Position numbers and translations under genes: made by a program. The notes below the pieces were generated by a model that was given only the letters and a program-made list of their open reading frames with translations, made no database searches and had not been told where the DNA came from. DNA of 64,000 nucleotides, from the NCBI GenBank assembly GCA_964388455.1, contig CAYMAN010000001.1, positions 91,280 through 155,279 on the forward strand, in the 5' to 3' direction. The stretch is from JBBRWO01 sp964388455. Its GTDB lineage: Bacteria > Actinomycetota > Coriobacteriia > Anaerosomatales > JAAXUF01. Of this stretch, positions 23,391 to 32,567 are shown piece by piece. Every line of letters begins with the position of its first letter. The first letter of the stretch is position 1.

Positions 23391-23419
23391 ATACTACGCC
23401 TGCTTCTGAGCTGCGTCAA
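23391..23419 (-). promoter_or_regulatory. feoAB promoter
   Basis: On the minus strand TTGACG (-35, 23414-23419) is separated by 17 bp from TAGTAT (-10, 23391-23396), a near-consensus housekeeping promoter. The feoA start codon is about 70 bp downstream and the palindromic operator follows directly. Confidence 0.75.
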
Positions 23420-23457
23420 CACCCTGATTGCTGTGGTGTGCAAAATCGCCGGCGCGG

Positions 23458-26148
23458 TCAGACCGTAGAGCGGCGCCCGGCAATCACTTTCGCGATATCG
23501 ATCACGATCAGCGGTAACAGAATCGCCGGCAGCATGATCGCCCATTCAGTCCAGCCGAGAGGTGTCGTGCGCAGGATCCTATCAGCGCCGGGCAGGTAGA
23601 CGACGAGGAGCTGCAGCGCGATCCCACCCGCGATCGCTGCGAGCAACAGGGGGTTCTCAAAGGAGCCTCTGGAGAAGATCGATCGCGTCCGTGAGCGGAA
23701 GCTCAGCGAGAACAGCAGCTTCTGAATGACCAGCGCGGTGAACGCTGCCGTCTGGGCGCTGACGACCGCCTGCGAGTACTCCGGCCCGAAGGCTTGATGG
23801 GAGAGCGGCACACCGTACGCGGCCAGAACGCCGACGTAGGCGCCCAGCGTCCCGACCGACAGCACGGCGCCGCGCGACAGAATCCGGAACACCGAGCTTC
23901 GCGTGATGATTCCCTCGCTCGCGCCACGCGGTGGTCGCTGCATGATGCCCGCTTCGCCCGGATCCACGCCCAGGGCCAACGCGGGCAGACTGTCGGTGGC
24001 CATGTTGGTCCACAGCAACTGAACCGGATAGAGCGGCACAGGTAGGCCGGCGACCGTGGCGACGAACATCAGGAACACCTGACTCGCGTTGGCGGAAAGC
24101 AAGAACTGCATGAACTTGGAGAGGTTCGTGAACACGACTCGTCCGGAGTGGATCGCCGTGACGATCGTGGCGAAGTTGTCGTCGGCGAGGATCATGTCCG
24201 ATGCGTCCTTCGCGACTTCCGTCCCCGTCTGCCCCATCGCGACGCCGACGTCGGCTGCCGAGAGCGCCGGAGCATCATTGACGCCGTCGCCTGTCACCGC
24301 GACGACGTGCCCCTTTGCCTGGAGCGCGTGCACGATCCGCATCTTGTGCAGCGGATCGACCCGCGCGATCACCGTGGCGTCATCGAGCGCGTTCGCGAGT
24401 TCCTCATCGCTGAAGTGCTCGATATCGCGTCCGCTGAGTACGCGTCCGGACTCGGGCAGGCCGACCTGCGTCGCGATCGCTCGCGCGGTCACCTCGTGAT
24501 CGCCGGTCACCATGATCACGCGCACACCAGCTCCGTGCGCCTGTCGCATCGCTTCCGGAACCTCGGCACGCGGCGGGTCGATCAGGCCGATGAGTCCGAG
24601 CAGCTTCAGCTCCTGCTCGGCGCTTTCGAGCGAGACGGGACGATCTGCGAAGCGGCGCTCGGCGACGGCGAGCGTTCGCAGGCCGTTCTCGGCCATGCGA
24701 AGCACGGAGGCCTCGGCTTCAAGACGTATCGAATCGTCGAGGCAGCATCGCGCGAGGATGACCTCGGGGGCGCCCTTGGTGAACGCGACCCAGCCGTCGG
24801 GCTCGCGATGCAGCGTCGTCATCATCTTGCGCTCAGAGGTGAACCCTATCTCGGCCTCGCGCGGTGCGCCCTCCTCCGCGTCGGTCTTCTCGTGGCCGAC
24901 CTTGCTGGCGGCCGCGACCAATGCCGTCTCGGTGGGGTCACCGATCGCGTCGTCACCGGTCACCTCGGAGTCGTTGACGAGTGCTGCCGCACGCAGTAGC
25001 CCGCGCGCCCATCCAGGAGCATCCTCGGAGAACTCGGGCTCGCTGAGGAGCCGACCGCCGAGACCATCGAGCGTCACGACGGTCATGCGATTGAGCGTCA
25101 GCGTGCCGGTCTTGTCGGTGACGATGACGTCGGTCGAACCCAGCGTCTCGACCGAGTGCATCTTGCGGATGATGGCGTTTTGCTCGGCCATTCTCTTCAC
25201 GCCGACGCCGAGCGTGATGGTCACGACAGCTGTCAGCGCCTCCGGAATCGCCGAGACGGCGAGCGCAATAGCCGCTAGCGCCATCTCATCGAAGGGACGG
25301 CCGGCCATCAGACCGGAGGCGAGCACGATGCTCGAGGCGATCACCACGAACAGAGCGATCGCTCGGCCGACCCGTTTGAGTTCCTTTTGCAGCGGCGTAA
25401 CCGGCTCCTGACCGCTCGCGTACTCGGCGATGCGACCGAGCTCCGTGCGCCTGCCGGTGGCGACGACAACGCCCATGCCGCGGCCGCGCTGTACCGTCGA
25501 GCCCAGGCTCGCGAGGTTGCGCTGATCGCCCAGCGCGACGTGGTCGCCGCTGATGGCGTCGATCGATTTGAGCACCGGCAGAGACTCCCCGGTGAGTGAG
25601 GATTCGTCGACCTCAAGATCGGCGACTTCGATGAGCCGCAGGTCAGCGGGGACCACGTCGCCTGCCGCCAGCACGACGATGTCACCTACAACCAGAGCGC
25701 GGGCAGGTATCGATTGTCTGCTCCCGCCGCGCAGCACCGTGGCGATAGGAGCCGACATCTCGCGCAGCGCATCGACGGCCGCTTGCGCCTTGTCTTCCTG
25801 GATGAATCCGAGAAACGCGTTGAGGATGAGGATCACGCCGATGACCGCGGCATCCACGTAGTCCCGGCCGCTTGCGGCGATCAGTGCCGCGGCGATCAGC
25901 AACCACACCATGAGGTCGTTGAACTGGGAAAGGAACATGCCCAGCCGAGAGGTTCGCTTGGGCGGTGGCAGCTCATTGGGGCCGTCTGCGACGAGTCTCT
26001 CGGCGGCGACACCCGGCGCGAGGCCGGCCTTGCGATCGCTGCCGGTGTTCTCGAGCGCCTGCTCCACGGTGGCTCGGTACCACTCGGACTCGATGGAGTC
26101 CGAGGTGGCGACATCCGGTGGTGTCGCGCGAGTCAGGTCGTAAGACAT
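23458..26148 (-). CDS. P-type cation-transporting ATPase (P2 type)
   Basis: 896 residues from ATG 26148 with GGAGGT upstream. It has the cation ATPase N-terminal domain (about 20-80), the actuator TGES (186-189), the phosphorylation site D345 in DKTGT, a VTGDGVNDAPAL hinge and ten predicted membrane helices. The M4 ion motif reads IPEALTAV where SERCA-type pumps have IPEGLP, and M6 reads NMATDSLPALALGVDP. It belongs with the bacterial Ca2+/PMR1-like group, but the changed M4 motif makes the ion uncertain (Ca2+, Mn2+ or Na+/K+). It is divergent from sdaAA; a paralogue follows sdaAA. Its end lies about 40 bp before the feo promoter on the same strand. Confidence 0.9.
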   Translation of the reverse strand: MSYDLTRATPPDVATSDSIESEWYRATVEQALENTGSDRKAGLAPGVAAERLVADGPNELPPPKRTSRLGMFLSQFNDLMVWLLIAAALIAASGRDYVDAAVIGVILILNAFLGFIQEDKAQAAVDALREMSAPIATVLRGGSRQSIPARALVVGDIVVLAAGDVVPADLRLIEVADLEVDESSLTGESLPVLKSIDAISGDHVALGDQRNLASLGSTVQRGRGMGVVVATGRRTELGRIAEYASGQEPVTPLQKELKRVGRAIALFVVIASSIVLASGLMAGRPFDEMALAAIALAVSAIPEALTAVVTITLGVGVKRMAEQNAIIRKMHSVETLGSTDVIVTDKTGTLTLNRMTVVTLDGLGGRLLSEPEFSEDAPGWARGLLRAAALVNDSEVTGDDAIGDPTETALVAAASKVGHEKTDAEEGAPREAEIGFTSERKMMTTLHREPDGWVAFTKGAPEVILARCCLDDSIRLEAEASVLRMAENGLRTLAVAERRFADRPVSLESAEQELKLLGLIGLIDPPRAEVPEAMRQAHGAGVRVIMVTGDHEVTARAIATQVGLPESGRVLSGRDIEHFSDEELANALDDATVIARVDPLHKMRIVHALQAKGHVVAVTGDGVNDAPALSAADVGVAMGQTGTEVAKDASDMILADDNFATIVTAIHSGRVVFTNLSKFMQFLLSANASQVFLMFVATVAGLPVPLYPVQLLWTNMATDSLPALALGVDPGEAGIMQRPPRGASEGIITRSSVFRILSRGAVLSVGTLGAYVGVLAAYGVPLSHQAFGPEYSQAVVSAQTAAFTALVIQKLLFSLSFRSRTRSIFSRGSFENPLLLAAIAGGIALQLLVVYLPGADRILRTTPLGWTEWAIMLPAILLPLIVIDIAKVIAGRRSTV

Positions 26149-26183
26149 TTCAGACCTCCACACTCCCCCTGGGCTGGGGAGCA

Positions 26184-26212
26184 TTCTCCGTTACCTACTG
26201 CCGCGATACAAT
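26184..26212 (+). promoter_or_regulatory. Candidate sdaAA promoter
   Basis: TTCTCC (26184-26189) and TACAAT (26207-26212) with a 17-bp spacer lie in the 139-bp gap between the divergent ATPase gene and sdaAA. The -10 box is good and the -35 box is weak. Confidence 0.4.
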
Positions 26213-26287
26213 CCCATCTGTCCCCTGCTGCCCGACGGGCTGACATACACCGCTCTCGGGATCGACTTGTTCTTGGAAGGAATCGCG

Positions 26288-27160
26288 ATGGCGTACTCAT
26301 CGTTCGAGGAACTACTGGACGCCTCCGCTGAAGCGGGCGGTCTGGGGCATGCCGTGCTCGCTCGCGAGGTATCTGAGTCCGGGCTGGACGCGACCGAGCT
26401 TCGCGCGCGCATGGGCACCGCCCTGGGGGTCATGCGTGACGCCATCGAGGCCGGGCTCGCTGGGCGGGCGCACTCGCGTTCCGGGCTCATCGGCGGGGAC
26501 GCGGCTCGTATGCTCGATTCAAGTGCGGGGCCGCTCGGCGGCACCTTCGCCACCGTGCTGGCAGCGGCGCTGGCCACCGGCGAGGTCAACGCCTCGATGG
26601 GCCGCATCGTGGCCGCACCGACCGGCGGCGCGTCGGGGGTTCTCCCCGCGATCGTACTCAACATCGGTGCCGAGTACGGAGCCAGCGAGGACCAGCTCGT
26701 CGACTCGCTCTTCGCCGCGGCGGGAATCGGCGGCGTTATCGCGAGCCGCGCGACTCTCTCCGGAGCGATCGGCGGCTGCCAGGCGGAGATCGGCTCTGGA
26801 GCGGCGATGGCTGCTGTAGCGGCGGTGCAGCTTGCGGGTGGCACAGCCGCACAAGCTGGCCACGCTGCTGCGTTCGCGTTGCAGGGGCTGCTGGGGCTCG
26901 TCTGTGATCCTGTGGGTGGCCTCGTCGAGGTTCCGTGCGTGTTCCGTAACGCCACCGGGGCCGCAGTCGCGCTGTCCGGCGCCGAAATGGCGCTCGCGGG
27001 CGTGGAGTTCCCCATCCCCTTCGATCAAGTGGTCGATGCGATGGACTCCGTCGGAAGGGCCTTGCCGCCTTCCCTGCGCGAAACCGCCTTGGGCGGCCTG
27101 GCGGTCACCCCCTGCGGCCGTAGCCTCGCGGCACAGGCCTCCGAGCCGCACGCGCACTAA
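26288..27160 (+). CDS. sdaAA: L-serine dehydratase, alpha subunit
   Basis: 290 residues from ATG 26288 with GGAAGGA upstream. It carries the alpha-subunit patterns GGDAARML, GRIVAAPTGGASGVLPA and AAGIGGVIASRATLSGAIGGCQAEIGSG. The three conserved cysteines that hold the catalytic [4Fe-4S] cluster are visible in GGCQAE, GLVCDPVGGLVEVPC. It removes the amino group of L-serine with the beta subunit encoded at 18543-19214. The distance to its partner gene (about 7 kb, with an IS, the feo genes and an ATPase between) is unusual. It sits between two P-type ATPase genes. Confidence 0.94.
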   Translation: MAYSSFEELLDASAEAGGLGHAVLAREVSESGLDATELRARMGTALGVMRDAIEAGLAGRAHSRSGLIGGDAARMLDSSAGPLGGTFATVLAAALATGEVNASMGRIVAAPTGGASGVLPAIVLNIGAEYGASEDQLVDSLFAAAGIGGVIASRATLSGAIGGCQAEIGSGAAMAAVAAVQLAGGTAAQAGHAAAFALQGLLGLVCDPVGGLVEVPCVFRNATGAAVALSGAEMALAGVEFPIPFDQVVDAMDSVGRALPPSLRETALGGLAVTPCGRSLAAQASEPHAH

Positions 27161-27212
27161 CGACGGGACTCTCGGGGTACCTACACCTAAGTAACCTGCC
27201 GAGGAGATCACT

Positions 27213-30017
27213 GTGCCTGATGCTTCCACCGCGTCCGATGAACTCGCCGTACCGCTCCCTCCTGTCGCCTACCACACCCTCACCGTCGATCAAGTCGCGA
27301 CCGAACTCGCGACGGATCCGGTCGGCGGGCTGAACGCAGCCGAGGCCGCGCGACGCCTCGCCAAGAATGGCCCCAATCTGCTGCGAGAGACCAAAGCCAC
27401 CCCCAAGTGGAAGCTCTTCGCGCGGCAGTTCGAGGACTTCATGATCTGGGTTCTCATGGGAGCGGCGGTGCTCGCCGGAGTTCAGGGCGAATGGATCGAT
27501 ACGGCGGCCATCGTCACGATCCTGGTGCTCAACGCGGTACTCGGTTTCGCTCAAGAGTTCCGTGCCGAGCAAGCGCTCGCAGCGCTGAAGGAGCTGTCGG
27601 CACCAACGGCGCACGTGGTCCGAGATGGAATCGAGTCCTCGATTCACGCCTCGGAGCTGGTGGTCGGTGACGTCGTCGTACTCGAGGCGGGCGACCAGAT
27701 TCCCGCCGACGGACGGCTTCAAGAGGCTGCGGCGCTGCAGATCGTGGAATCGGCACTGACCGGCGAGAGCGAGCCGGTCCACAAATCCACCGTGCCGGTA
27801 TCCGATCCCAACGCTTCGCTCGGCGATCGGGTCGACATGGTGTTCGCGGGCACCGCGGTCGCCGTGGGTCGTGGCCGCGTGATCATCACCTCCACCGGAA
27901 CCGGCACCCAAGTGGGCAAGATCGCCGACCTCCTCGCCGAGCAGGGCGACGACCAGACGCCACTTCAGGCCGAGCTCCAGCGCGTCGGCAAGCGCATTGC
28001 ACTGATCGTGCTGGTCATCGCCGCACTCATCTTCGCCGAGCAAATCGCAAGCGTCTTCGCGACCACCGGCGACTCACTGACCGAGGCCATCAACGACCCG
28101 GTGTTCCGCGAAGGTTTCACAGGCGCGCTCCTCCTCGCGGTCTCGCTCGCCGTGGCTGCGATTCCCGAGGGGCTGCCCGCGGTCGTCACGATCGCACTCT
28201 CGCTCGGCGTGCGCCGCATGGCCGAGCACAACGCGATCGTCCGTAGGCTCACCGCCGTTGAAACGCTCGGCTCCACCACGTTCATCTGCTCGGACAAGAC
28301 CGGGACACTCACTCGCAACGAGATGACTGTTCGGCGCGCGGTGATCGGTTTCGACTCCGTCGCCATCAGCCCGGACTGGGGCATCGAACCGGAGGGCCTC
28401 GTACCCAACGCGGACGACCTGGCGCTGCTCCTGCGGATGGCCGCAGCCAACAACGATGCGCGGCCAAAGCCGGGCGGCGGGTTCCTCGGCGACCCCACGG
28501 AGACGGCGCTGCTTGAGGCTGCCAGCCGGCTCGCTCCCGGGCACCTGCGCCCTCGCCGCGTGAGCGAAGTACCCTTCGACTCCGAGCGCAAGCGCATGAC
28601 CACCATCCACGAACTGGAGGGCGAGCGGATCGCGTTTGTGAAGGGCGGCGCCGACGTGGTGCTCGCGCTGTGCACGCGGGCCCTCATCCGCGGCGAGGTG
28701 GTCGAGCTCGATGCCGACGGACGCGAACGACTGCGCGCGGCCAACGAGCAGCTCGCCTCGAGTGGCTACCGTACGCTCGCGTTCGCAACCCGCACCCTCA
28801 CTGCCGATGAAGACGCCGAGGACGAGCGCATCGAGCGCGACCTGAAGTACGTCGGCATCCTCGGCCTGGTGGACCCACCGCGCGAGGAAGTGGCTGCGGC
28901 GCTGGCGCAGTGCAAGCACGCCGGCATCAAGGTGGCGATGGTCACCGGCGACCACGCCCTGACCGCGCGGGCCATCGCGATCCAGATCGGGCTGCTCGAA
29001 GCGGACGCCCCGGACTCTTCGGTCATCACCGGCACCGAGCTCGCCTCCATGAGCGACGAGGAGCTGTGCGCACGCGCCGAAGACGTCCGCGTCTACGCCC
29101 GCGTGAACCCCGAGGACAAGATCCGCATCGTCTCGGCGCTGAAGGAGGATGGCGAGGTCGTCGCGATGACGGGCGACGGCGTAAACGACGCGCCGGCGCT
29201 CAAGCGGGCCGACATCGGCATCGCGATGGGCAACATCGGCACCGACGTCGCACGTGAGGCCGCTGACATGGTGCTCGCCGACGACAACTTCGCGACGATC
29301 GTCGAGGCGGTCGGCGAAGGTCGCACCGTCTTTGACAACCTGCAGAAGGTCATCCTCTTCCTGCTCTCCTGCAACATGAGCGAGGTACTGGTGGTGTTCT
29401 CCACCGCCATCTTCGTCGCGTTCTTCCCAGAGCACGGTCTGCTCGCACTTCTCCCGCTGCAGCTGCTGTGGATCAACCTGGTCACCGACGGACCACCCGC
29501 CCTCGCGCTGGGCGTCGACCCCGCCGATCCCACGGTCATGGACCGCATGCCGCGAGATTCCCAGGAACCGATTCTCTCGGGCCCCAGAATGAGCGAGGTC
29601 TTCTGGCAGGGTGCTGTCATGACCGTCTTCTCGCTGGGAGCAACGTTCGCCGCCGGCCCCCTCCTCGGCAGCACAGACGGCGCCGAGAACACCATGCTCT
29701 TCACTATCCTTGTGCTTTCGCAGAAGCTTCACGCGTTCAACTACCGCAGCGCGCGCGGCAGCGTTTTCTCGATGCAATCGCTGCAGAACCGCTGGCTCAA
29801 CATCGCATTCGTCGCGACGGTCACGCTCCAGATCTCGGTCGTGCACTGGGGGCCGATGCAGAAGCTGTTCAGGACCACAGCGCTGTCGGTGCAGGAATGG
29901 ATGCTGGTTCTCGGCGCGGCGGTGGCCTCACTGCTGGTCATGGACCTCGTCAAGATTGGCATCGAGCGAGCGTTACGCTCACGCGGGCCGCGGGGCCGCG
30001 AGGCGAACGCGCGATGA
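27213..30017 (+). CDS. P-type cation-transporting ATPase (P2A, Ca2+-type)
   Basis: 934 residues from GTG 27213 with GAGGAGA upstream. It contains the N-terminal cation ATPase domain (YHTLTVDQVATEL), TGES in the actuator, DKTGTLT at the phosphorylation site, MTGDGVNDAPALKRADIGIAMG, M4 IPEGLPAVVT and M6 NLVTDGPPALALGVDP. M4 has the full SERCA-like IPEGLP motif, so calcium export is the best guess. It differs from the ATPase at 23458-26148, whose M4 motif is altered. The stop overlaps the start of a histidine kinase-like gene (ATGA), so the pump and kinase are co-translated. It follows sdaAA by about 50 bp and may share its transcript. Confidence 0.92.
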   Translation: MPDASTASDELAVPLPPVAYHTLTVDQVATELATDPVGGLNAAEAARRLAKNGPNLLRETKATPKWKLFARQFEDFMIWVLMGAAVLAGVQGEWIDTAAIVTILVLNAVLGFAQEFRAEQALAALKELSAPTAHVVRDGIESSIHASELVVGDVVVLEAGDQIPADGRLQEAAALQIVESALTGESEPVHKSTVPVSDPNASLGDRVDMVFAGTAVAVGRGRVIITSTGTGTQVGKIADLLAEQGDDQTPLQAELQRVGKRIALIVLVIAALIFAEQIASVFATTGDSLTEAINDPVFREGFTGALLLAVSLAVAAIPEGLPAVVTIALSLGVRRMAEHNAIVRRLTAVETLGSTTFICSDKTGTLTRNEMTVRRAVIGFDSVAISPDWGIEPEGLVPNADDLALLLRMAAANNDARPKPGGGFLGDPTETALLEAASRLAPGHLRPRRVSEVPFDSERKRMTTIHELEGERIAFVKGGADVVLALCTRALIRGEVVELDADGRERLRAANEQLASSGYRTLAFATRTLTADEDAEDERIERDLKYVGILGLVDPPREEVAAALAQCKHAGIKVAMVTGDHALTARAIAIQIGLLEADAPDSSVITGTELASMSDEELCARAEDVRVYARVNPEDKIRIVSALKEDGEVVAMTGDGVNDAPALKRADIGIAMGNIGTDVAREAADMVLADDNFATIVEAVGEGRTVFDNLQKVILFLLSCNMSEVLVVFSTAIFVAFFPEHGLLALLPLQLLWINLVTDGPPALALGVDPADPTVMDRMPRDSQEPILSGPRMSEVFWQGAVMTVFSLGATFAAGPLLGSTDGAENTMLFTILVLSQKLHAFNYRSARGSVFSMQSLQNRWLNIAFVATVTLQISVVHWGPMQKLFRTTALSVQEWMLVLGAAVASLLVMDLVKIGIERALRSRGPRGREANAR

Positions 30018-30676
30018 ACGGCGGCCTGGACGCCACGCAGCTCGCTCTGCTGGCACATGAACTGCGCGGCGCATTGACTGTGGTGCGCGGTCTGAACGAC
30101 CTGCTGCTCACCGGTCTGCCGCCAGCACAACAACTGTCTGCACTCGAAGGCATCGATCGAGCGGTGCTACGCGCCAACGCTCTCGTCGAATCGGCGCTCG
30201 CGGGCGAGATACACCCGCGCGTCATGCTCGGGGGTCGCGTCGACCTCGCGCCGCTCGTTGCCGGTGTGGTTGCAGAGCAGCGCGCGATCACCGGTCGCGA
30301 GATCGTGCTCGAAGCGTCTGATGCTCCGGTGATCGACGGCGATGGCAACGCCCTCGGGCGCGTGCTCACCAACCTCATCGATAACGCACTCAAGTACTCT
30401 CTGGGCAAGCAGGTGGTGGAGGTGAGCGTCGCTGTCGAGGGTTCCTCGGCGGTCATCGAGGTCGCCGACCACGGCTCGGGCATTCCTGCGGAGTGCGCCG
30501 AGGCGGTCTTCGAGCCCTTCGAGCGCTTAAGCCGTGACGCTTCCCTGCCCGGGACCGGATTGGGGCTGTCGGTCGCGCGCGGTGTGACGGAATCGCACGG
30601 CGGCATCATCGCAGCTCTGCCCCGCGAAGGAGGCGGCACGATCATGAGGATGACGTTGCCGCTCGCCAGCAGCTAG
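30014..30676 (+). CDS. Short sensorless histidine kinase, coupled to the P-type ATPase
   Basis: 220 residues from ATG 30014 inside the ATGA overlap. Only the catalytic core is present: an H-box at the very start (LAHELRGALTVVRG, H15), the N box LTNLIDNALKYS, G1 VADHGSGIP, and G2 GTGLGLSVARGV. There is no sensor, PAS or membrane segment, so it is soluble and must take input from another protein. Translational coupling to the ion pump suggests that it reads pump state or ion level; that is inference. No response regulator gene is adjacent. The kinase at 11376-12533, by contrast, lacks the His. Confidence 0.85.
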   Translation: MNGGLDATQLALLAHELRGALTVVRGLNDLLLTGLPPAQQLSALEGIDRAVLRANALVESALAGEIHPRVMLGGRVDLAPLVAGVVAEQRAITGREIVLEASDAPVIDGDGNALGRVLTNLIDNALKYSLGKQVVEVSVAVEGSSAVIEVADHGSGIPAECAEAVFEPFERLSRDASLPGTGLGLSVARGVTESHGGIIAALPREGGGTIMRMTLPLASS

Positions 30677-30686
30677 ACCGAACCCC

Positions 30687-31631
30687 TCAGCGGCGCGGCT
30701 CCAGCGCGAACTCGACCAGCATGCGGCAGAGCTCCGGGAACTCGATACCTGCGGCGCGCGCAGCGTCCGGCACCAGCGACGTCGACGTCATGCCGGGGAT
30801 CGTGTTGACCTCCAGCAGCCAGACGGTCCCGTCCTCGGCGACGATGGTGTCGGCGCGCGAGAGACCACGACAGCCGAGTGTTTTGTGCGCGGCGACCGAG
30901 AGGCGCTGGCACTCCTCGGCGGCGGCGGCGCTCACGCGTGCGGGGATGATGTGGCGGCACATGCCGGGGACGTACTTGGAGTCGTAGTCGTAGAACTCGT
31001 TCTCGGGCACGATCTCGAGGGTCGGCAGCGCGGTGACATCGTCGTTGCCCAGAACCGCGACCGTGACCTCCGTACCGGCGACAAACCGCTCCACCAGGAC
31101 TTGGCGGTCGAAGCCGAACGCCTTCTCGATCGCCTCGGACAGCTCCGACGGGTCGTGCACGATCGTCATCCCCACCGAGGAACCCTCGTTCGCCGGCTTC
31201 ACGACCGTCTTCTCGCCGAGGGTCTCGACCAGCGCGTTGATGTCGTAGAGCGCGTGGCGCTGCAGCACCGCGTAGTCAGGCGTCGACAGTCCGGCCTCCG
31301 AGAAGAACCTCTTGCTCATGACCTTGTCCATCGCAAGCGCACTGGCGAGCACGCCGGAGCCGACGTATGGCATCTCGAGCAACTCGCACAACCCCTGGAC
31401 CGTGCCGTCCTCGCCAAACCGACCGTGCAGCGCGATGAAGGCCACGTCTACGGCTGCGGCGCTGAGCTCAGCGATGAAATCGTCCTCACCGGTGTCGATC
31501 TCGACCACGTCGAAACCGGCGGTCCGCAGTGCGATGGCGGCTTGTGCACCGCTGTTGAGCGACACGGCCCTCTCGGCGGACCTGCCGCCTTTGAGAACCG
31601 CGACGCGAATGTCAGTGGAATCGATGGTCAC
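30687..31631 (-). CDS. ddl: D-alanine--D-alanine ligase
   Basis: 314 residues from GTG 31631 with GGAAGGA upstream. It is an ATP-grasp enzyme: GGRSAERAVSLNSG at the N-terminus, HGRFGEDGTVQGLCELLEMPYVGSG, VVKPANEGSSVGM for ATP binding, and the metal-binding end LLEVNTIPGMTSTSLVP. It joins two D-Ala for peptidoglycan precursors in the cytoplasm. The active-site Tyr/Phe region (YDYDSKY) is of the D-Ala-D-Ala type, not the VanA D-lactate type, as far as can be judged by eye. It is downstream of a membrane protein gene on the same strand and convergent with the short kinase gene. Confidence 0.94.
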   Translation of the reverse strand: MTIDSTDIRVAVLKGGRSAERAVSLNSGAQAAIALRTAGFDVVEIDTGEDDFIAELSAAAVDVAFIALHGRFGEDGTVQGLCELLEMPYVGSGVLASALAMDKVMSKRFFSEAGLSTPDYAVLQRHALYDINALVETLGEKTVVKPANEGSSVGMTIVHDPSELSEAIEKAFGFDRQVLVERFVAGTEVTVAVLGNDDVTALPTLEIVPENEFYDYDSKYVPGMCRHIIPARVSAAAAEECQRLSVAAHKTLGCRGLSRADTIVAEDGTVWLLEVNTIPGMTSTSLVPDAARAAGIEFPELCRMLVEFALEPRR

Positions 31632-31649
31632 GATGAACGGTCCTTCCGA

Positions 31650-32309
31650 TCAGAGCAGTCGGCCCAGACGCAGATAGTCGATGGTCACGAGTGACGTCCA
31701 CCAGATGACAGCACCGCCCAGCGTGACGAGCGCGCCCTTCATGAGCGCGGAAGTCAGCAGCCCCTCGCGTTCCTGCGCCGAGCGGTTCGAGCGAGTGGCG
31801 AGCCACACGGCAAGAATAAGCATCGGTCCCATTGCGGTCATCAGCAGTCCGCCGAGAATCGTCAGAACGTAGGCCGTGGATTCGTACACGACCTGGTCAG
31901 CAGGCAGCTGGAGCAGCTGCCACACAGCCGCGACGGCAAGAACCAGCCACGCACCGAGGTACACCATGAACGGCAACCATGGCACTTGACCGGCGATGGC
32001 AGACGACGGCTCCTGCGTCCCCGCTGCGGTCGCCGTCACCGGTGCGACGATGTCGTCGAACGAGTCGGAGTTCGTCGCCGCTTCCGTGCTGGCGTCGCTG
32101 TCTACGGCCGGCTCATCGTCCACGGCGTTCTCGGCGGCGGTCTCGGCGGTCTCTTCTGAAGCGCCTTCCGTCGCGAGCGACTGCGATATCTCGTCAAGCT
32201 CAGATGGCGCGTCTGTCATCGACACGACCGATTCCTCGGCTGTCGACTCTTGCGGCGTTTCGTCCTCGACATCCGAAGACTGCGGCACGAACTCGTCGGT
32301 CTCCCCCAT
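31650..32309 (-). CDS. Membrane protein with long acidic N-terminal tail
   Basis: 219 residues from ATG 32309 with GAGGAGG upstream. The first 105 residues are Ser/Glu/Ala/Asp-rich and probably disordered. They are followed by about four hydrophobic helices (roughly 112-132, 145-165, 167-185, 195-213). I do not recognise the family. It lies 18 bp upstream of ddl on the same strand, so the two are probably co-transcribed; a cell-envelope role is plausible but unproven. A perfect 19-bp palindrome lies 12 bp before its start. Confidence 0.55.
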   Translation of the reverse strand: MGETDEFVPQSSDVEDETPQESTAEESVVSMTDAPSELDEISQSLATEGASEETAETAAENAVDDEPAVDSDASTEAATNSDSFDDIVAPVTATAAGTQEPSSAIAGQVPWLPFMVYLGAWLVLAVAAVWQLLQLPADQVVYESTAYVLTILGGLLMTAMGPMLILAVWLATRSNRSAQEREGLLTSALMKGALVTLGGAVIWWTSLVTIDYLRLGRLL

Positions 32310-32321
32310 GCATCCTCCTCA

Positions 32322-32340
32322 TAGACTCTCAGAGAGTCTA
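32322..32340. promoter_or_regulatory. Perfect 19-bp palindrome before the membrane protein-ddl genes
   Basis: TAGACTCTC-A-GAGAGTCTA (32322-32340) is perfectly symmetric. It lies 12 bp upstream of the ATG at 32309, next to the GAGGAGG ribosome binding site, in the 258-bp gap divergent from the htrA gene. It could be a repressor operator, or a small hairpin that hides the ribosome binding site. It is not the CIRCE (HrcA) element. Confidence 0.5.
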
Positions 32341-32567
32341 CGCACCCGAGCGAAACAGCTCAACAGCGGGTAGCAAATTGTTGAAACGTGGCATGTAGTG
32401 AGTACGGAGGTTTCGTGAAGTCCTCACCGCTCACCTGTCACGCACGGCATGATGCGGAAAAGAGCTAACCGCGAGGTCGAACGAGTCTTGCCTTGCGCAC
32501 ACAACACTATCGCCGAGCCCACAAGAATACGAGTATACGCTCGGCCATCGTCAGCGAAGGAGCGCCC

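Noticed and set aside
22170..23468. 432-residue open frame on the plus strand
   Set aside because: It is antisense to feoB and feoA, with shadow-type composition and no motif.
28074..29846. 590-residue open frame on the minus strand
   Set aside because: It is the antisense of the P-type ATPase gene, His/Arg/Glu-rich with no family pattern; a high-GC shadow.
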